Positions 27,865-38,640 of a stretch of 64,000 nt of DNA are shown here, piece after piece. Below the pieces are notes generated by a model. That model was given only the letters and a program-made list of their open reading frames with translations. It did no database searches and had not been told where the DNA came from. The position numbers and the translations under genes were made by a program. Source of the DNA: Achromobacter marplatensis (GTDB lineage: Bacteria > Pseudomonadota > Gammaproteobacteria > Burkholderiales > Burkholderiaceae_B); the NCBI RefSeq assembly GCF_002209535.1, contig NZ_NJIG01000006.1:1-64000 (forward strand), in the 5' to 3' direction. Each line of letters opens with the position of its first letter. Within the stretch, counting starts at the first letter, position 1.

Positions 27865-27942
27865 CCGAAGGGGTCAGGCGCATGCCGCCCTGCGCGTACC
27901 CTAGCCGGTGCGCCAGGCGTGGCCTGCGTCTGACCCCTTCGG
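27865..27942. repeat. Long inverted repeat between nusB and thiL
   Basis: CCGAAGGGGTCAGGCGCA (27865-27882) pairs with TGCGTCTGACCCCTTCGG (27925-27942), 17 of 18 with one G-T wobble. A 42-base spacer contains no obvious gene. It looks like a dispersed palindromic element rather than a terminator: there is no T-tract. Confidence 0.65.
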
Positions 27943-27985
27943 CTTGTTTCACCGCCGGTTTCCCGACCGGCTTCTCGGAGTTGCC

Positions 27986-28951
27986 GTGGCGTCCGAATTC
28001 GATCTGATCGCGCGCTATTTCACCCGGACCGCACCGGCGGGCCTGCTGGGCGTGGGCGACGATTGCGCCCTGTTTCCTGTACCGCCTGGCGAACAGGTCG
28101 CCACCAGCACCGACCTGCTGCTGGAAGGCCGCCATTTCTTTCCCGACGTGGATCCTCGCGCCCTGGGCCACAAGGCCCTGGCCGTGAACCTGTCTGACCT
28201 GGCCGCCATGGGCGCCCGGCCGATTGGCTGCGTGCTGGGGCTGGCCTTGCCGCGCCTGGACGAGCCCTGGCTGGCCGCCTTCGCGGACGGGTTTCACGCC
28301 TTGGCCGATGCCCATGGCTGCCCGCTGATCGGCGGCGACACCACGCGTAGCGCGCATGACCTGGCGATCAGCGTCACCGTGTTCGGCGCCGTGCCCGCCG
28401 GCCAGGCGCTGCGGCGCGACGGCGCGCAGGCGGGCGACGATATCTGGGTATCGGGCGAACTGGGCGCGGCCGACGTGGCCTATCGCCTGCTGGACGGCCA
28501 GTATCCGGCCGATGGGTCCTTGCTGGCCGCGACCCGTGACGCACTGGAATGGCCCCAACCGCAGGTTGCGCTGGGGCTGGCGCTGCGCGGCATCGCGCAC
28601 GCCGCCATCGATCTGTCCGATGGGCTGCTGCAAGACCTGGGCCACATCCTGGCCGCCAGCCGGGTGGGCGCTTGCCTGGAGTACGCCCGGATGCCGGCGG
28701 CCACGGCCCTGGCGGGCCTGGACGAGGCGCTGTTGCGCCGCGCGGTGCTGGGCGGCGGCGACGTCTATCAGCTGTGCTTTACCGCGCCCGCCGCCCGCCG
28801 CGATGCTGTGGCGCAAGCCGCCCGCGCAGCCAATGCCCGCGTGACCCGGGTGGGCCACACGCTGGCGCAGGCGGGCCTCACCGTGCTGGACGGGCAGGGC
28901 CAGCCGATGACCGCGCTGCCGGCCGGTTTCGATCACTTTCCCGCAGCCTGA
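27986..28951 (+). CDS. thiL: Thiamine-monophosphate kinase
   Basis: Phosphorylates thiamine monophosphate to the pyrophosphate cofactor. 321 residues from GTG 27986, which has GGAG eight bases upstream and gives the family's ASEFDLIARYF start; the frame is open further upstream without support. The AIRS-type motifs are GVGDDCALF, GHKALAVNLSDLAAMGA and IGGDTTRS. The usual nusB-thiL-pgpA order is kept. Confidence 0.95.
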   Translation: MASEFDLIARYFTRTAPAGLLGVGDDCALFPVPPGEQVATSTDLLLEGRHFFPDVDPRALGHKALAVNLSDLAAMGARPIGCVLGLALPRLDEPWLAAFADGFHALADAHGCPLIGGDTTRSAHDLAISVTVFGAVPAGQALRRDGAQAGDDIWVSGELGAADVAYRLLDGQYPADGSLLAATRDALEWPQPQVALGLALRGIAHAAIDLSDGLLQDLGHILAASRVGACLEYARMPAATALAGLDEALLRRAVLGGGDVYQLCFTAPAARRDAVAQAARAANARVTRVGHTLAQAGLTVLDGQGQPMTALPAGFDHFPAA

Positions 28952-29005
28952 TCCGCAGCGGTTCCCCTACCGACATTCCCCCTCTATCAACGGCCCAGGA
29001 ACGCC

Positions 29006-29542
29006 ATGTCCCTTACCGATAAGCCATCCCCGTCCATGCGTGAACGCTCGCGGGCCGTGTATCCGTCACTGTCCTGGGTGTGCCGCGATCCGGGCCGCCT
29101 GATCGCCTTTGGCCTGGGCAGCGGCCTCGTCCGGCCGGCCTCGGGCACCTGGGGCACCTTGCTGGCCTGGGGCATCTGGGTGGCGGCCGCGCCCGCCGCG
29201 TCGGACATGGCCATCGGTGTGTTCCTGGCGCTGGCCTTTCTTTATGGTTGCTGGGCCTGCCACCGCGTCGGCCGTGAACTTGGGCAGCCGGATCATGTCG
29301 GAATGGTCTGGGACGAGATGGTGGCGTTCTGGCTGGTGCTCTGGTTGACGCCCGCTGGCTGGCTGTCGCAGTTGCTGGCGTTCGGGCTGTTCCGCCTGTT
29401 CGACATCGTCAAGCCGCCGCCCATCAAGTTCTTCGACGCCCATATCAAGGGCGGCTTCGGCGTAATGTGGGACGATATCGTGGCGGCCGGCTATGCCTTG
29501 CTGGTGATGGCGCTGGTCGCACGCACAGGAGTCTTGGGATGA
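29006..29542 (+). CDS. pgpA: Phosphatidylglycerophosphatase A
   Basis: Dephosphorylates phosphatidylglycerol phosphate at the inner membrane. 178 residues with three or four hydrophobic helices. The family blocks are GLGSGLVRPASGTWGTLLAW, VWDEMVAFWLVLW, RLFDIVKPPPI and GGFGVMWDDIVAA. Its stop overlaps the pncC start (ATGA). Confidence 0.95.
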   Translation: MSLTDKPSPSMRERSRAVYPSLSWVCRDPGRLIAFGLGSGLVRPASGTWGTLLAWGIWVAAAPAASDMAIGVFLALAFLYGCWACHRVGRELGQPDHVGMVWDEMVAFWLVLWLTPAGWLSQLLAFGLFRLFDIVKPPPIKFFDAHIKGGFGVMWDDIVAAGYALLVMALVARTGVLG

Positions 29543-30108
29543 ACGAGCAACAAGAAGTGGGATCGCGGTCGAACCTGTCGGCCGCCCAGTTGACTGAAGC
29601 CACCACCGTCGGCCTGGCCGAACGGCTGGGCGATTCGATGCGGCGCCATGGCTGGATGCTGGGCACTGCGGAATCCTGCACGGGCGGCCTGCTGGCCGGC
29701 GCGATGACGTCGGTCGCTGGCTCCAGCGAATGGTTCGAGCGGGGATTCGTCACCTACAGCAACGAAGCCAAGGTGGAAGAGCTGGACGTCTCTCCCGACG
29801 CGCTGCATCACTTCGGCGCGGTCAGCGAACCCGTTGCGCTGGAGATGGCAAATGGCGTGTTGCTGATGGCGCCTGCCGCGCATGTGGCCGTGTCCACCAC
29901 CGGCATCGCCGGGCCGGGCGGCGCCACACCGGGCAAGCCGGTTGGCATGGTGTGCTTCGGTTTTGCGATGCGGGTGGGCGAGGGCATCACCAGCCGCGCC
30001 GTGACGCACGTGTTCCCGGGCGACCGCACGCAAGTGCGCCAGGCCGCGGTGGAATTCGCGTTGCGGGGATTGCTGGAGTTCGTGGGGGCGCCGGTCAATC
30101 GCCGCTAA
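29539..30108 (+). CDS. pncC: Nicotinamide-nucleotide amidohydrolase (CinA C-terminal type)
   Basis: Converts NMN to nicotinate mononucleotide in pyridine-nucleotide recycling. 189 residues; this is the CinA C-terminal domain alone. Motifs are LGTAESCTGGLLAG, the FVTYSNEAK stretch, and VSTTGIAGPGGATPGKPVGMV. ATG 29539 is coupled to pgpA. An unconserved ~25-residue leader precedes the domain. A strong terminator follows. Confidence 0.93.
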   Translation: MNEQQEVGSRSNLSAAQLTEATTVGLAERLGDSMRRHGWMLGTAESCTGGLLAGAMTSVAGSSEWFERGFVTYSNEAKVEELDVSPDALHHFGAVSEPVALEMANGVLLMAPAAHVAVSTTGIAGPGGATPGKPVGMVCFGFAMRVGEGITSRAVTHVFPGDRTQVRQAAVEFALRGLLEFVGAPVNRR

Positions 30109-30112
30109 GGTC

Positions 30113-30151
30113 GAAAAAAAAACGGGTTGCCTGTTAGCAACCCGTTTTTTT
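30113..30151. terminator. Bidirectional terminator between pncC and pyrF
   Basis: AACGGGTTGC-CTGTTA-GCAACCCGTT stem-loop with nine A upstream and seven T downstream, so it works for both convergent transcripts. Confidence 0.92.
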
Positions 30152-30155
30152 AGAT

Positions 30156-30974
30156 TCAACGCACCGCGTTGATCGCGTCGCGCAGGCCCATGGCTGCGCG
30201 GCCGGCGGCCTCGCGCCAGTCGTCGCCGCCGCTGGCGTAGATGATGGCGCGCGAGGAGTTGATCATCATGCCGCTGCGGGCGGCGTTGGCGCCGGCGTTC
30301 ACGGTGGCGGTGATGTCGCCGCCCTGGGCGCCGATGCCCGGGACCAGCAGGGGCAGGGCGTCGCCGATGCGCTGGCGCACGGCGGCCAGTTCGTTCGGGA
30401 ACGTGGCGCCCACCACCAGGCCGCATTGGCCATTGGCGTTCCATTTGTCGGCCACCAGGCCTGCGACGTGCAGGTACAGCGGTTCGCCGTTATCCATCTT
30501 CAGGAACTGCAGGTCCGACCCACCGGGGTTGGACGTGCGGCACAGCACGATCACGCCGCGGTCGCGCCAGGCCAGGTAGGGCTCGACGGAATCCAGGCCC
30601 ATGTAGGGGCTGACGGTGAGCGCGTGCGCCTGGTAGCGCTCGTAGGCTTCGCGGGCGTAGTTCTCGGCGGTGGAGCCGATGTCGCCACGCTTGGCGTCCA
30701 GCACGATGGGCAGGTCCGGGTGCTTGTCGCGGATGTGCTGGCACAGCGCTTCCAGCTGGTCTTCGGCGCGGTGCGCGGCGAAATACGCGATCTGCGGCTT
30801 GAAGCTGCAGGCGTAGGGCGCGGTGGCGTCGACGATGTCGCGGCAGAACTGGAAGATGGCGTCCGGCTTGTCCTGCAATTCGCGCGGAAAGCGCTGGGGA
30901 TCGGGATCCAGCCCGACTTGCAGGAGCGAGTTGCTGGTGGTCCAGGCGTGTTCGAGTTTTTGCAGGAAATTCAT
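30156..30974 (-). CDS. pyrF: Orotidine-5'-phosphate decarboxylase
   Basis: Last step of UMP synthesis. 272 residues, the longer class-2 form. The catalytic motif is [12 protein letters not shown], and the C-terminal loop blocks are [14 protein letters not shown] and [13 protein letters not shown]. The start [11 protein letters not shown] is chosen at ATG 30974; the frame extends far upstream only as a shadow of ndh. It follows ndh by eight bases. Confidence 0.96.
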   Translation of the reverse strand: MNFLQKLEHAWTTSNSLLQVGLDPDPQRFPRELQDKPDAIFQFCRDIVDATAPYACSFKPQIAYFAAHRAEDQLEALCQHIRDKHPDLPIVLDAKRGDIGSTAENYAREAYERYQAHALTVSPYMGLDSVEPYLAWRDRGVIVLCRTSNPGGSDLQFLKMDNGEPLYLHVAGLVADKWNANGQCGLVVGATFPNELAAVRQRIGDALPLLVPGIGAQGGDITATVNAGANAARSGMMINSSRAIIYASGGDDWREAAGRAAMGLRDAINAVR

Positions 30975-30982
30975 GGGGGAGT

Positions 30983-32302
30983 TCAGTGCAGTTTGACCCG
31001 GGGGCGCGTGCGCCGCATAAGCAGGCGGGCCAGGGCCAGGGAGGCGGTGCGAGAGATGCCCAGCACCGCTTTGTGGTGCATCAGGTGCAGGCTCATGTAC
31101 ATCAAGCGCGCCAGTGTACCGCTTACGAACAGTCCCCGTCCGGCCAGCTTGCCCATCAGGCTGCCCACCCCGGCGTCCTGGCCCAGCGACACCAGCGAAC
31201 CGTGATCCTGGTAGACATAGGGGCCGGTGGGCTCTGCCGTGTTGCGCAGGCGCGCCGTCAGCTTCTTGGCCAGGTAATCGGCCTGTTGGTGCGCGGCCTG
31301 GGCGCGGGCGGGCACCGTGCGGCCATCGCGCCAGGGCACCGAGCAGCAATCGCCCAGCGCCAGGATGTGCGGATCGGCGGTTTCCAGCCGTTCGTTCACT
31401 TCCAGCTGTCCCAGCTTGTTCAGCGGCAGGTCCAGGTCGGCAAGCAGGGCGGGGCCCTTGATGCCGGCGGCCCACATGCATAGCTGGGCGGGGAATTCGC
31501 GGCCGTCCGCGGTTTTCACGCTGTTGCCGGTCACTTCCGAGACGCGGCAGGACGTTTCCACGCCGATGCCCAGTTCCTTCAACCGGTTGGTTGCGGCTTC
31601 GGAGATCTTTTCGGGCAGCGCCGACAGGATGCGCGGCGCGCCTTCCACCAGCGTGATGGCCAGGTCGCGTTCGGCGCGGAAGTTCGGCAGGCCGTAGGCG
31701 CTGACGACGTGGCTGGCTTCGGTCAGTTCAACGGCCAGTTCGACGCCGGTGGCGCCGCCGCCCACGATGACCAGATCCAGCCGGGCCGACGGATTGCGCA
31801 CCTTGGCCAGGTCAACCTGCGCCATCGCCTTCAGCATGGTCAGGCGGAACTGTTCGGCGTTTTCGGTGGTGTCGAGCGTGACGGCGTGTTCGGCCGCGCC
31901 GGGCGTATTGAAGAAATTGGAGGTGCTGCCCAGGGCCAGCACCAGCGTGTCGTAGCCGAGATCGCGGCGGGGCAGGACTTCCTGGCCTTGCGAATCGTTG
32001 ACGGCGTCCACCACGATCTGGCGGCGCGCCCGGTCTACGCTGAGCAAGCGGCCCTGCGCGAACGAAAAGCCGTTCATGTGGGCCAGCATCAGGTAGGACA
32101 AGCCTTCCTGGTGGATGTCCAGCGTGCCCGCGGCTGCTTCGTGCAGCGAGGGCTTCCAGATATGGAAGGGGCGGCTGTCGACCAGGGCGATGTGTTGGCG
32201 GCCATGGATCCGGCCCAACTTGGCGGCCAATTCCAGGCCGCCGGCACCGCCGCCGACGATGACGATGCGTTGAGAGGGGGCTGACGTCGATTTAGGCATC
32301 AT
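30983..32302 (-). CDS. ndh: Type II NADH dehydrogenase (NDH-2 family)
   Basis: Membrane-bound flavoprotein oxidising NADH with quinone without pumping protons. 439 residues. The FAD-binding motif is [15 protein letters not shown] (residue ~15) and the NADH motif [14 protein letters not shown] (~180). LALGDCC is followed by an [15 protein letters not shown] block. The C-terminal amphipathic, basic segment ([12 protein letters not shown]) is the membrane contact. Upstream of pyrF in the same direction. Confidence 0.9.
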   Translation of the reverse strand: MMPKSTSAPSQRIVIVGGGAGGLELAAKLGRIHGRQHIALVDSRPFHIWKPSLHEAAAGTLDIHQEGLSYLMLAHMNGFSFAQGRLLSVDRARRQIVVDAVNDSQGQEVLPRRDLGYDTLVLALGSTSNFFNTPGAAEHAVTLDTTENAEQFRLTMLKAMAQVDLAKVRNPSARLDLVIVGGGATGVELAVELTEASHVVSAYGLPNFRAERDLAITLVEGAPRILSALPEKISEAATNRLKELGIGVETSCRVSEVTGNSVKTADGREFPAQLCMWAAGIKGPALLADLDLPLNKLGQLEVNERLETADPHILALGDCCSVPWRDGRTVPARAQAAHQQADYLAKKLTARLRNTAEPTGPYVYQDHGSLVSLGQDAGVGSLMGKLAGRGLFVSGTLARLMYMSLHLMHHKAVLGISRTASLALARLLMRRTRPRVKLH

Positions 32303-32350
32303 GGCTCCCAGTATAAAGACAGGCGCGTCCCCCGTGGGATGCGGCCCGTG

Positions 32351-32749
32351 TCAATGCATGACGAAACGGCTGATGGCCACCCCGATCCAGACCGCCCCGG
32401 CGAAGATCAGCAGCAGCATCACGGCTGCGCTGCCCAGGTCCTTGGCGCGCCCCAGCAGCGGGTGGCGTTCGACGGACAGCGCATCGGCCAGCGCCTCGAT
32501 CGCGGAATTCAGCAATTCCGCCGCCAGCACCATGATCACCGTGCCCACCAGGAAAAAGACCTCGACGGTGGTGCGGCCCAGGAAGAACGCGGCGGGGATC
32601 ATCAGCACGGCCAGCGCCAGTTCCTGGCGGAACGCAGCTTCGTATTTGACGGCCGCTTTCAAGCCCTGCCAGGAGTAGCGCAGCGCATTCAGGATGCGGC
32701 GCAGGCCGCCGGTGCTTTTAAAGGGCGAGTGTTGCGGGTCGTAGGTCAT
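32351..32749 (-). CDS. dgkA: Diacylglycerol kinase
   Basis: Small integral-membrane kinase recycling diacylglycerol to phosphatidic acid. 132 residues with three transmembrane helices. The family signature is AAELLNSAIEALAD; the N-terminus GLRRILNALRYSWQGLKAA is the surface helix. ATG 32749 is the only sensible start; the longer frame has no support. Confidence 0.94.
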   Translation of the reverse strand: MTYDPQHSPFKSTGGLRRILNALRYSWQGLKAAVKYEAAFRQELALAVLMIPAAFFLGRTTVEVFFLVGTVIMVLAAELLNSAIEALADALSVERHPLLGRAKDLGSAAVMLLLIFAGAVWIGVAISRFVMH

Positions 32750-32867
32750 GGATTCGGAAGAAGGCCGGGTGTGGCGGCTTTTTAACAGATAAGGGTTGCC
32801 CGCGTGATGCGACGTGCGGCTATGGGCAAACCCTAATTGTGACCGATCGAAGGCAGGCGCACGATTC

Positions 32868-32893
32868 TGGTCAATTGGTAAGGCCACTTTACC
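32868..32893. promoter_or_regulatory. Possible GntR autoregulatory site
   Basis: TGGT half-sites occur at 32868-32871 and 32876-32879, followed by an inverted pair GGTAA (32877-32881) / TTACC (32889-32893). All lie within 55 bases of the GntR gene start. FadR-type regulators bind TGGT/ACCA half-sites. Confidence 0.3.
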
Positions 32894-32921
32894 TTTCCGT
32901 CGTTGCCACCCACCGACTCCC

Positions 32922-33656
32922 ATGCCGATCCAGACTATCGAGCCGCGCCGCTTGTATCGCCAGATCGCCGATCAGCTCAGGTTGCTGATCGAGGCGGGCG
33001 AATTCCCGGTCGGCGCCCGGCTGCCGCCCGAGCGCGACCTGGCGCTGAAGCTGGGCGTGTCGCGGCCGTCGGTGCGGGAAGCGCTGATCGCGCTGGAGGT
33101 CGAAGGGTGGGTGGAAGTGCGCATGGGGTCGGGCGTCTACGTCCAAAGCCTGGCCGGCGCGCCGCGCGCCAGCCTGACCGCCGAAAGCCCGCTGGAAACC
33201 ATCCGCGCACGCTGGACCATCGAAGGCGAACTTGCCGCCCAGGCGGCCCGCAACCCCGTCCCCGCGCTGGTTGACGGCCTGCTGGAAGCAGTGGGTGCGA
33301 TGGAAGACGAGGCCCAGGCGGGCAGCGTGCCCATCCGCGGCGACCGCCTGTTCCATCTGCGCGTGGCGGAAATGGCGGGCAACACCGTCCTGGTCCGCGT
33401 CGTGGGCGAACTGTTCGACGAACGCCACAACCCCCTGTCCGTGAAGCTGGGCGATTACTTCGAGAACCCCGACAGCTGGGCCGTCGCCATCACCGAGCAC
33501 CGCCGCGTCATCGCCGCCATCACGGCCGGCGACGAGACCGCCGCGCGGGCCGCCATGCATCACCATCTTTCTTGCTCGTTCGACCGTTTGACGGCCAGTT
33601 GGCCGGCGGGCGCGGACGCGTTGCGTGCCGATAGCAAAGAACCGGCGGCGTCTTGA
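32922..33656 (+). CDS. FadR-subfamily GntR regulator of the sugar-acid cluster
   Basis: 244 residues. The N-terminal winged helix reads LPPERDLALKLGVSRPSVREALIALEVEGWVEVRMGSGVYV (~28-70). The C-terminal all-helical FCD domain shows metal-site histidines (GDRLFHLRVAEMAGN; ITEHRRVIAAI; AAMHHHL). ATG 32922 is used; upstream codons belong to the dgkA intergenic region. Divergent from dgkA and directly upstream of the TRAP genes, it most likely represses them until a sugar acid binds. Confidence 0.9.
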   Translation: MPIQTIEPRRLYRQIADQLRLLIEAGEFPVGARLPPERDLALKLGVSRPSVREALIALEVEGWVEVRMGSGVYVQSLAGAPRASLTAESPLETIRARWTIEGELAAQAARNPVPALVDGLLEAVGAMEDEAQAGSVPIRGDRLFHLRVAEMAGNTVLVRVVGELFDERHNPLSVKLGDYFENPDSWAVAITEHRRVIAAITAGDETAARAAMHHHLSCSFDRLTASWPAGADALRADSKEPAAS

Positions 33657-33686
33657 CGCCTTCGGGGAACCGTAGTCGCTGTACGA

Positions 33687-33720
33687 AGGTGCAACCTGTA
33701 TGTGAAATCCCCATGTGAAA
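33687..33720. promoter_or_regulatory. Candidate operator before dctP
   Basis: AGGT-GCA-ACCT (33687-33697) has the GT-N3-AC core of FadR-type sites. Two ATGTGAAA direct repeats follow (33700-33707 and 33713-33720). All lie in the short gap before the TRAP operon. Confidence 0.4.
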
Positions 33721-33783
33721 CATAAAGCGGGCCGGCGCGTGACGACAGTCGCCGGACTCGCTACCTCAGAGAGAGGAGACATC

Positions 33784-34758
33784 ATGAATCGAGGCAACGC
33801 TATCAAAGTGCTGTTTGCCGCCGCGCTGCTTGCCGCAACAGGCAGCGCGCTGGCGCAAACCAAGCTGAAATGGGCGCATGTGTACGAGACCTCCGAACCC
33901 TTCCATACCTCGTCGGTGTGGGCGGCCCAGGAGATCGAGAAACGCACCAACGGCCGCTATCACATCGATGTCTATCCCGCCTCTCAGCTGGGCAAGGAAA
34001 ACGACATCAACCAGGGGCTGACCTTGGGCACGGTGGACATGATCATTTCCGGGTCCAGCTTTGCCGCCAAGAGCTTTCCCCGCATCGGCGTCACGTACTA
34101 CCCCTACATATTCCGCAATCCCGAACACCTGATCGCCTACACCAAGAGCGATATCTACAAAGAGCTCACCCGCGGCTACGACGAGAAAAGCGGCAACCAC
34201 ATCGTCGCTACCACCTATTACGGCACGCGCCAGACGACCTCCAACCGCGCCTTCACCAAATGCTCTGAAATGAAGGGCATGAAGATCCGCGTGCCGGACG
34301 TGGCGGCCTACCTGGCGATGCCGCGCGCCTGTGGCGCCAACACCGCGCCCATCGCGTTCGCCGAGGTCTACCTGGCCTTGCAGAACGGCACGGTGGAAGC
34401 GCAGGAAAACCCGTTGACCACCATCGAGGCGAAGAAGTTCTATGAAGTGCAGAAGAACATCGTCCTGACGGGCCACATCGTCGATCACCTGAATACGGTG
34501 ATCTCGGGCAAGCTGTGGAAGAGCCTGTCCGACGAAGACAAGAAGATCTTCTCCGAAGTCGCCCAACAGGCGTCGGAAAAGGCCTCGTCCGAAGTCGCCG
34601 AGAGCGAGAAGAAGATGGTCGAGGTATTCAAGAAGCGCGGGCTGAATGTGGCAGAGGTCAATGTCGAAGACTTCCGCAAGACTGTGCTGGAGAAGGTGCC
34701 GTTCGAGCAGTACGGCTATCAGAAGTCGGATTGGGAAAAGATCCAGGCGGTGAAGTAA
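33784..34758 (+). CDS. dctP: TRAP transporter substrate-binding protein (DctP)
   Basis: Periplasmic binding protein, 324 residues. Signal peptide MNRGNAIKVLFAAALLAATG ends about SALA-Q (residue 24), after a strong GAGAGAGGAG site. DctP landmarks: WAHVYETSEPFHTSSVWAAQ, GMKIRVPDVAAYLAMPRACGANTAPIAFAEVYLALQNGTVEAQENP (the carboxylate-binding Arg and the QNGTVDGQEN-like block). Ligand most likely a hexuronate or aldonate, judged from the downstream enzymes. Confidence 0.93.
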   Translation: MNRGNAIKVLFAAALLAATGSALAQTKLKWAHVYETSEPFHTSSVWAAQEIEKRTNGRYHIDVYPASQLGKENDINQGLTLGTVDMIISGSSFAAKSFPRIGVTYYPYIFRNPEHLIAYTKSDIYKELTRGYDEKSGNHIVATTYYGTRQTTSNRAFTKCSEMKGMKIRVPDVAAYLAMPRACGANTAPIAFAEVYLALQNGTVEAQENPLTTIEAKKFYEVQKNIVLTGHIVDHLNTVISGKLWKSLSDEDKKIFSEVAQQASEKASSEVAESEKKMVEVFKKRGLNVAEVNVEDFRKTVLEKVPFEQYGYQKSDWEKIQAVK

Positions 34759-34819
34759 GCCGCGCGGGCGGGCCCTAGCGGCCCGCCGCCCGACACCCGA
34801 TTCCGACCAGGGGAACCCC

Positions 34820-35464
34820 ATGCACTTGAACGCGAAGGCGGCGCCGATGGCGGCCGCCAGCCACGGCCCGAGCGTTGCGCCCGGCCACTCTGCCACTGCG
34901 GCAGGCCCGCACCAGACGTCCGTGGACGAGATCGTCCAAAGCTTCGAGGAGGCCGACCATCACGAGGTCAGCCTGGCGGGTTACCAACCCGAAGACTGGA
35001 TCTGCCTGGCCATGTTCTGGACGATGGCGATGCTGGTCTTCCTGCAGTTCTTCTCCCGCTACGTGCTGAACGATTCCTACGCCTGGACCGAAGAGCTGGC
35101 GGTGTACTGCCTGATCGGCGTGGTGTTCCTGGGCTCTGCGATGTGCGTGCGGGCCTGTCGCCATATCCAGGTGGATTTCCTGTACCGCTACCTGCCCAAG
35201 CGGGTGGGCCGCGTGCTGGCGACGGTGATCGACATCCTGCGCACGGCCTTTTTCGGCTATGCCGTGTGGCTGACCTACCGCTACATCGTGCTGGTGGGCG
35301 ACGAGCCCATGACCACGCTGTTCTGGAACAAGTCCTATGTCTACTGGGTCGCGCTGGCGGGCTTCGTCATGATGTTCCTGCGATCGCTGCAAGTGTCCGT
35401 GCAGAACTGGCGGCAAGGTTATTCGATCCTGGAAAACCCCGCGGCCTACGAGTCGCAGGACTGA
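34820..35464 (+). CDS. dctQ: TRAP transporter small permease (DctQ)
   Basis: Four-helix membrane subunit, 214 residues, with an unusually long ~55-residue soluble N-terminus rich in Ala/His before the first helix (DWICLAMFWTMAMLVFLQFFSRYVL). The block YAWTEELAVYCLIGVVFLGSA is diagnostic. Lies between the binding protein and the large permease. Confidence 0.93.
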   Translation: MHLNAKAAPMAAASHGPSVAPGHSATAAGPHQTSVDEIVQSFEEADHHEVSLAGYQPEDWICLAMFWTMAMLVFLQFFSRYVLNDSYAWTEELAVYCLIGVVFLGSAMCVRACRHIQVDFLYRYLPKRVGRVLATVIDILRTAFFGYAVWLTYRYIVLVGDEPMTTLFWNKSYVYWVALAGFVMMFLRSLQVSVQNWRQGYSILENPAAYESQD

Positions 35465-35530
35465 GATCGCCGGATCGCTGCGCAGCACCGAAACCCTTAC
35501 GAATCCGCAGTGCCTTTCCAGGAGCAAGAC

Positions 35531-37700
<2,170 letters not shown>

Positions 37701-37733
37701 ACGCTTAACCCTTTCCGCAACAAGGAACCTGCT

Positions 37734-38600
37734 ATGAAACTGATGCGCTATGGCGCCAAGGGCGCCGAGAAGCCCGGCCTGATCGATGCCCAGGGCAAGG
37801 TGCGCGACCTGTCCGGCGTGCTGCCCGACATCACCGCGCAGACGCTTGGGCGCGCCAAGCTTGCCGAACTGCGTGCGCTGGACCCGTCCGCGCTGCCGCT
37901 GGTGGCGAACCCCGGCCGCGTGGCGCCGCCCTGGAGCGGGATGGGCAAGTTCATCTGCATCGGCCTGAACTATGCCGACCATGCCGCCGAATCCGGCCTG
38001 GCCGTGCCGGCCGAACCGGTCATCTTCATGAAGCCCACGTCCGCCGTCGTGGGCCCCAACGACCCGGTCGTGCTGCCGCAGGATTCGGTCAAGACCGACT
38101 GGGAAGTCGAACTCGGCGTGGTGATCGGCGAGACGGCGCGCTATGTCAGCGAAGCCGACGCCATGAAGTACGTGGCGGGCTACTGCGTGGTGAACGACGT
38201 TTCCGAGCGCGAATACCAGATCGAACGCGGCGGCACCTGGGACAAAGGCAAGGGCTGCGACACGTTTGGCCCGGTCGGACCGTGGCTGGCAACCGCCGAC
38301 GAAGTCCCCAATCCGCAAGACCTGGAGATGTGGCTGGAAGTGAACGGCAAGCGTTACCAGAACGGCAGCACGCGCACGATGGTGTTCGGCGTGGCGCAAT
38401 TGGTGGCCTATGTCAGCCGCTTCATGACGCTGTATCCGGGCGACCTGATCAGCACCGGCACGCCGCCGGGCGTGGGCATGGGCCAGAAGCCCGCGCCCGT
38501 CTACCTGAAGGCGGGCGACGAGATGAAGCTGGGCATTGCCGGGCTGGGCGAACAGCGCCAGCGGGTCCATGCCTGGGATCCGGCGCTGATCGACGGGTAA
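37734..38600 (+). CDS. Fumarylacetoacetate-hydrolase-family diketo acid hydrolase
   Basis: 288 residues, FAH fold. An N-terminal ~70-residue domain precedes the core that starts IGLNYADHAAESG. The metal site is DWEVELGVVIG and the ending motif is ISTGTPPGVG. Relatives hydrolyse 2,4-diketo-3-deoxy sugar acids to pyruvate plus a hydroxy acid (L-rhamnose/L-fucose pathways). Placed after the SDR gene with 33 bases between. Confidence 0.88.
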   Translation: MKLMRYGAKGAEKPGLIDAQGKVRDLSGVLPDITAQTLGRAKLAELRALDPSALPLVANPGRVAPPWSGMGKFICIGLNYADHAAESGLAVPAEPVIFMKPTSAVVGPNDPVVLPQDSVKTDWEVELGVVIGETARYVSEADAMKYVAGYCVVNDVSEREYQIERGGTWDKGKGCDTFGPVGPWLATADEVPNPQDLEMWLEVNGKRYQNGSTRTMVFGVAQLVAYVSRFMTLYPGDLISTGTPPGVGMGQKPAPVYLKAGDEMKLGIAGLGEQRQRVHAWDPALIDG

Positions 38601-38640
38601 CCGCCCGCTGAATCCGCACCCCTTACTTTCCGGAGTCCTC

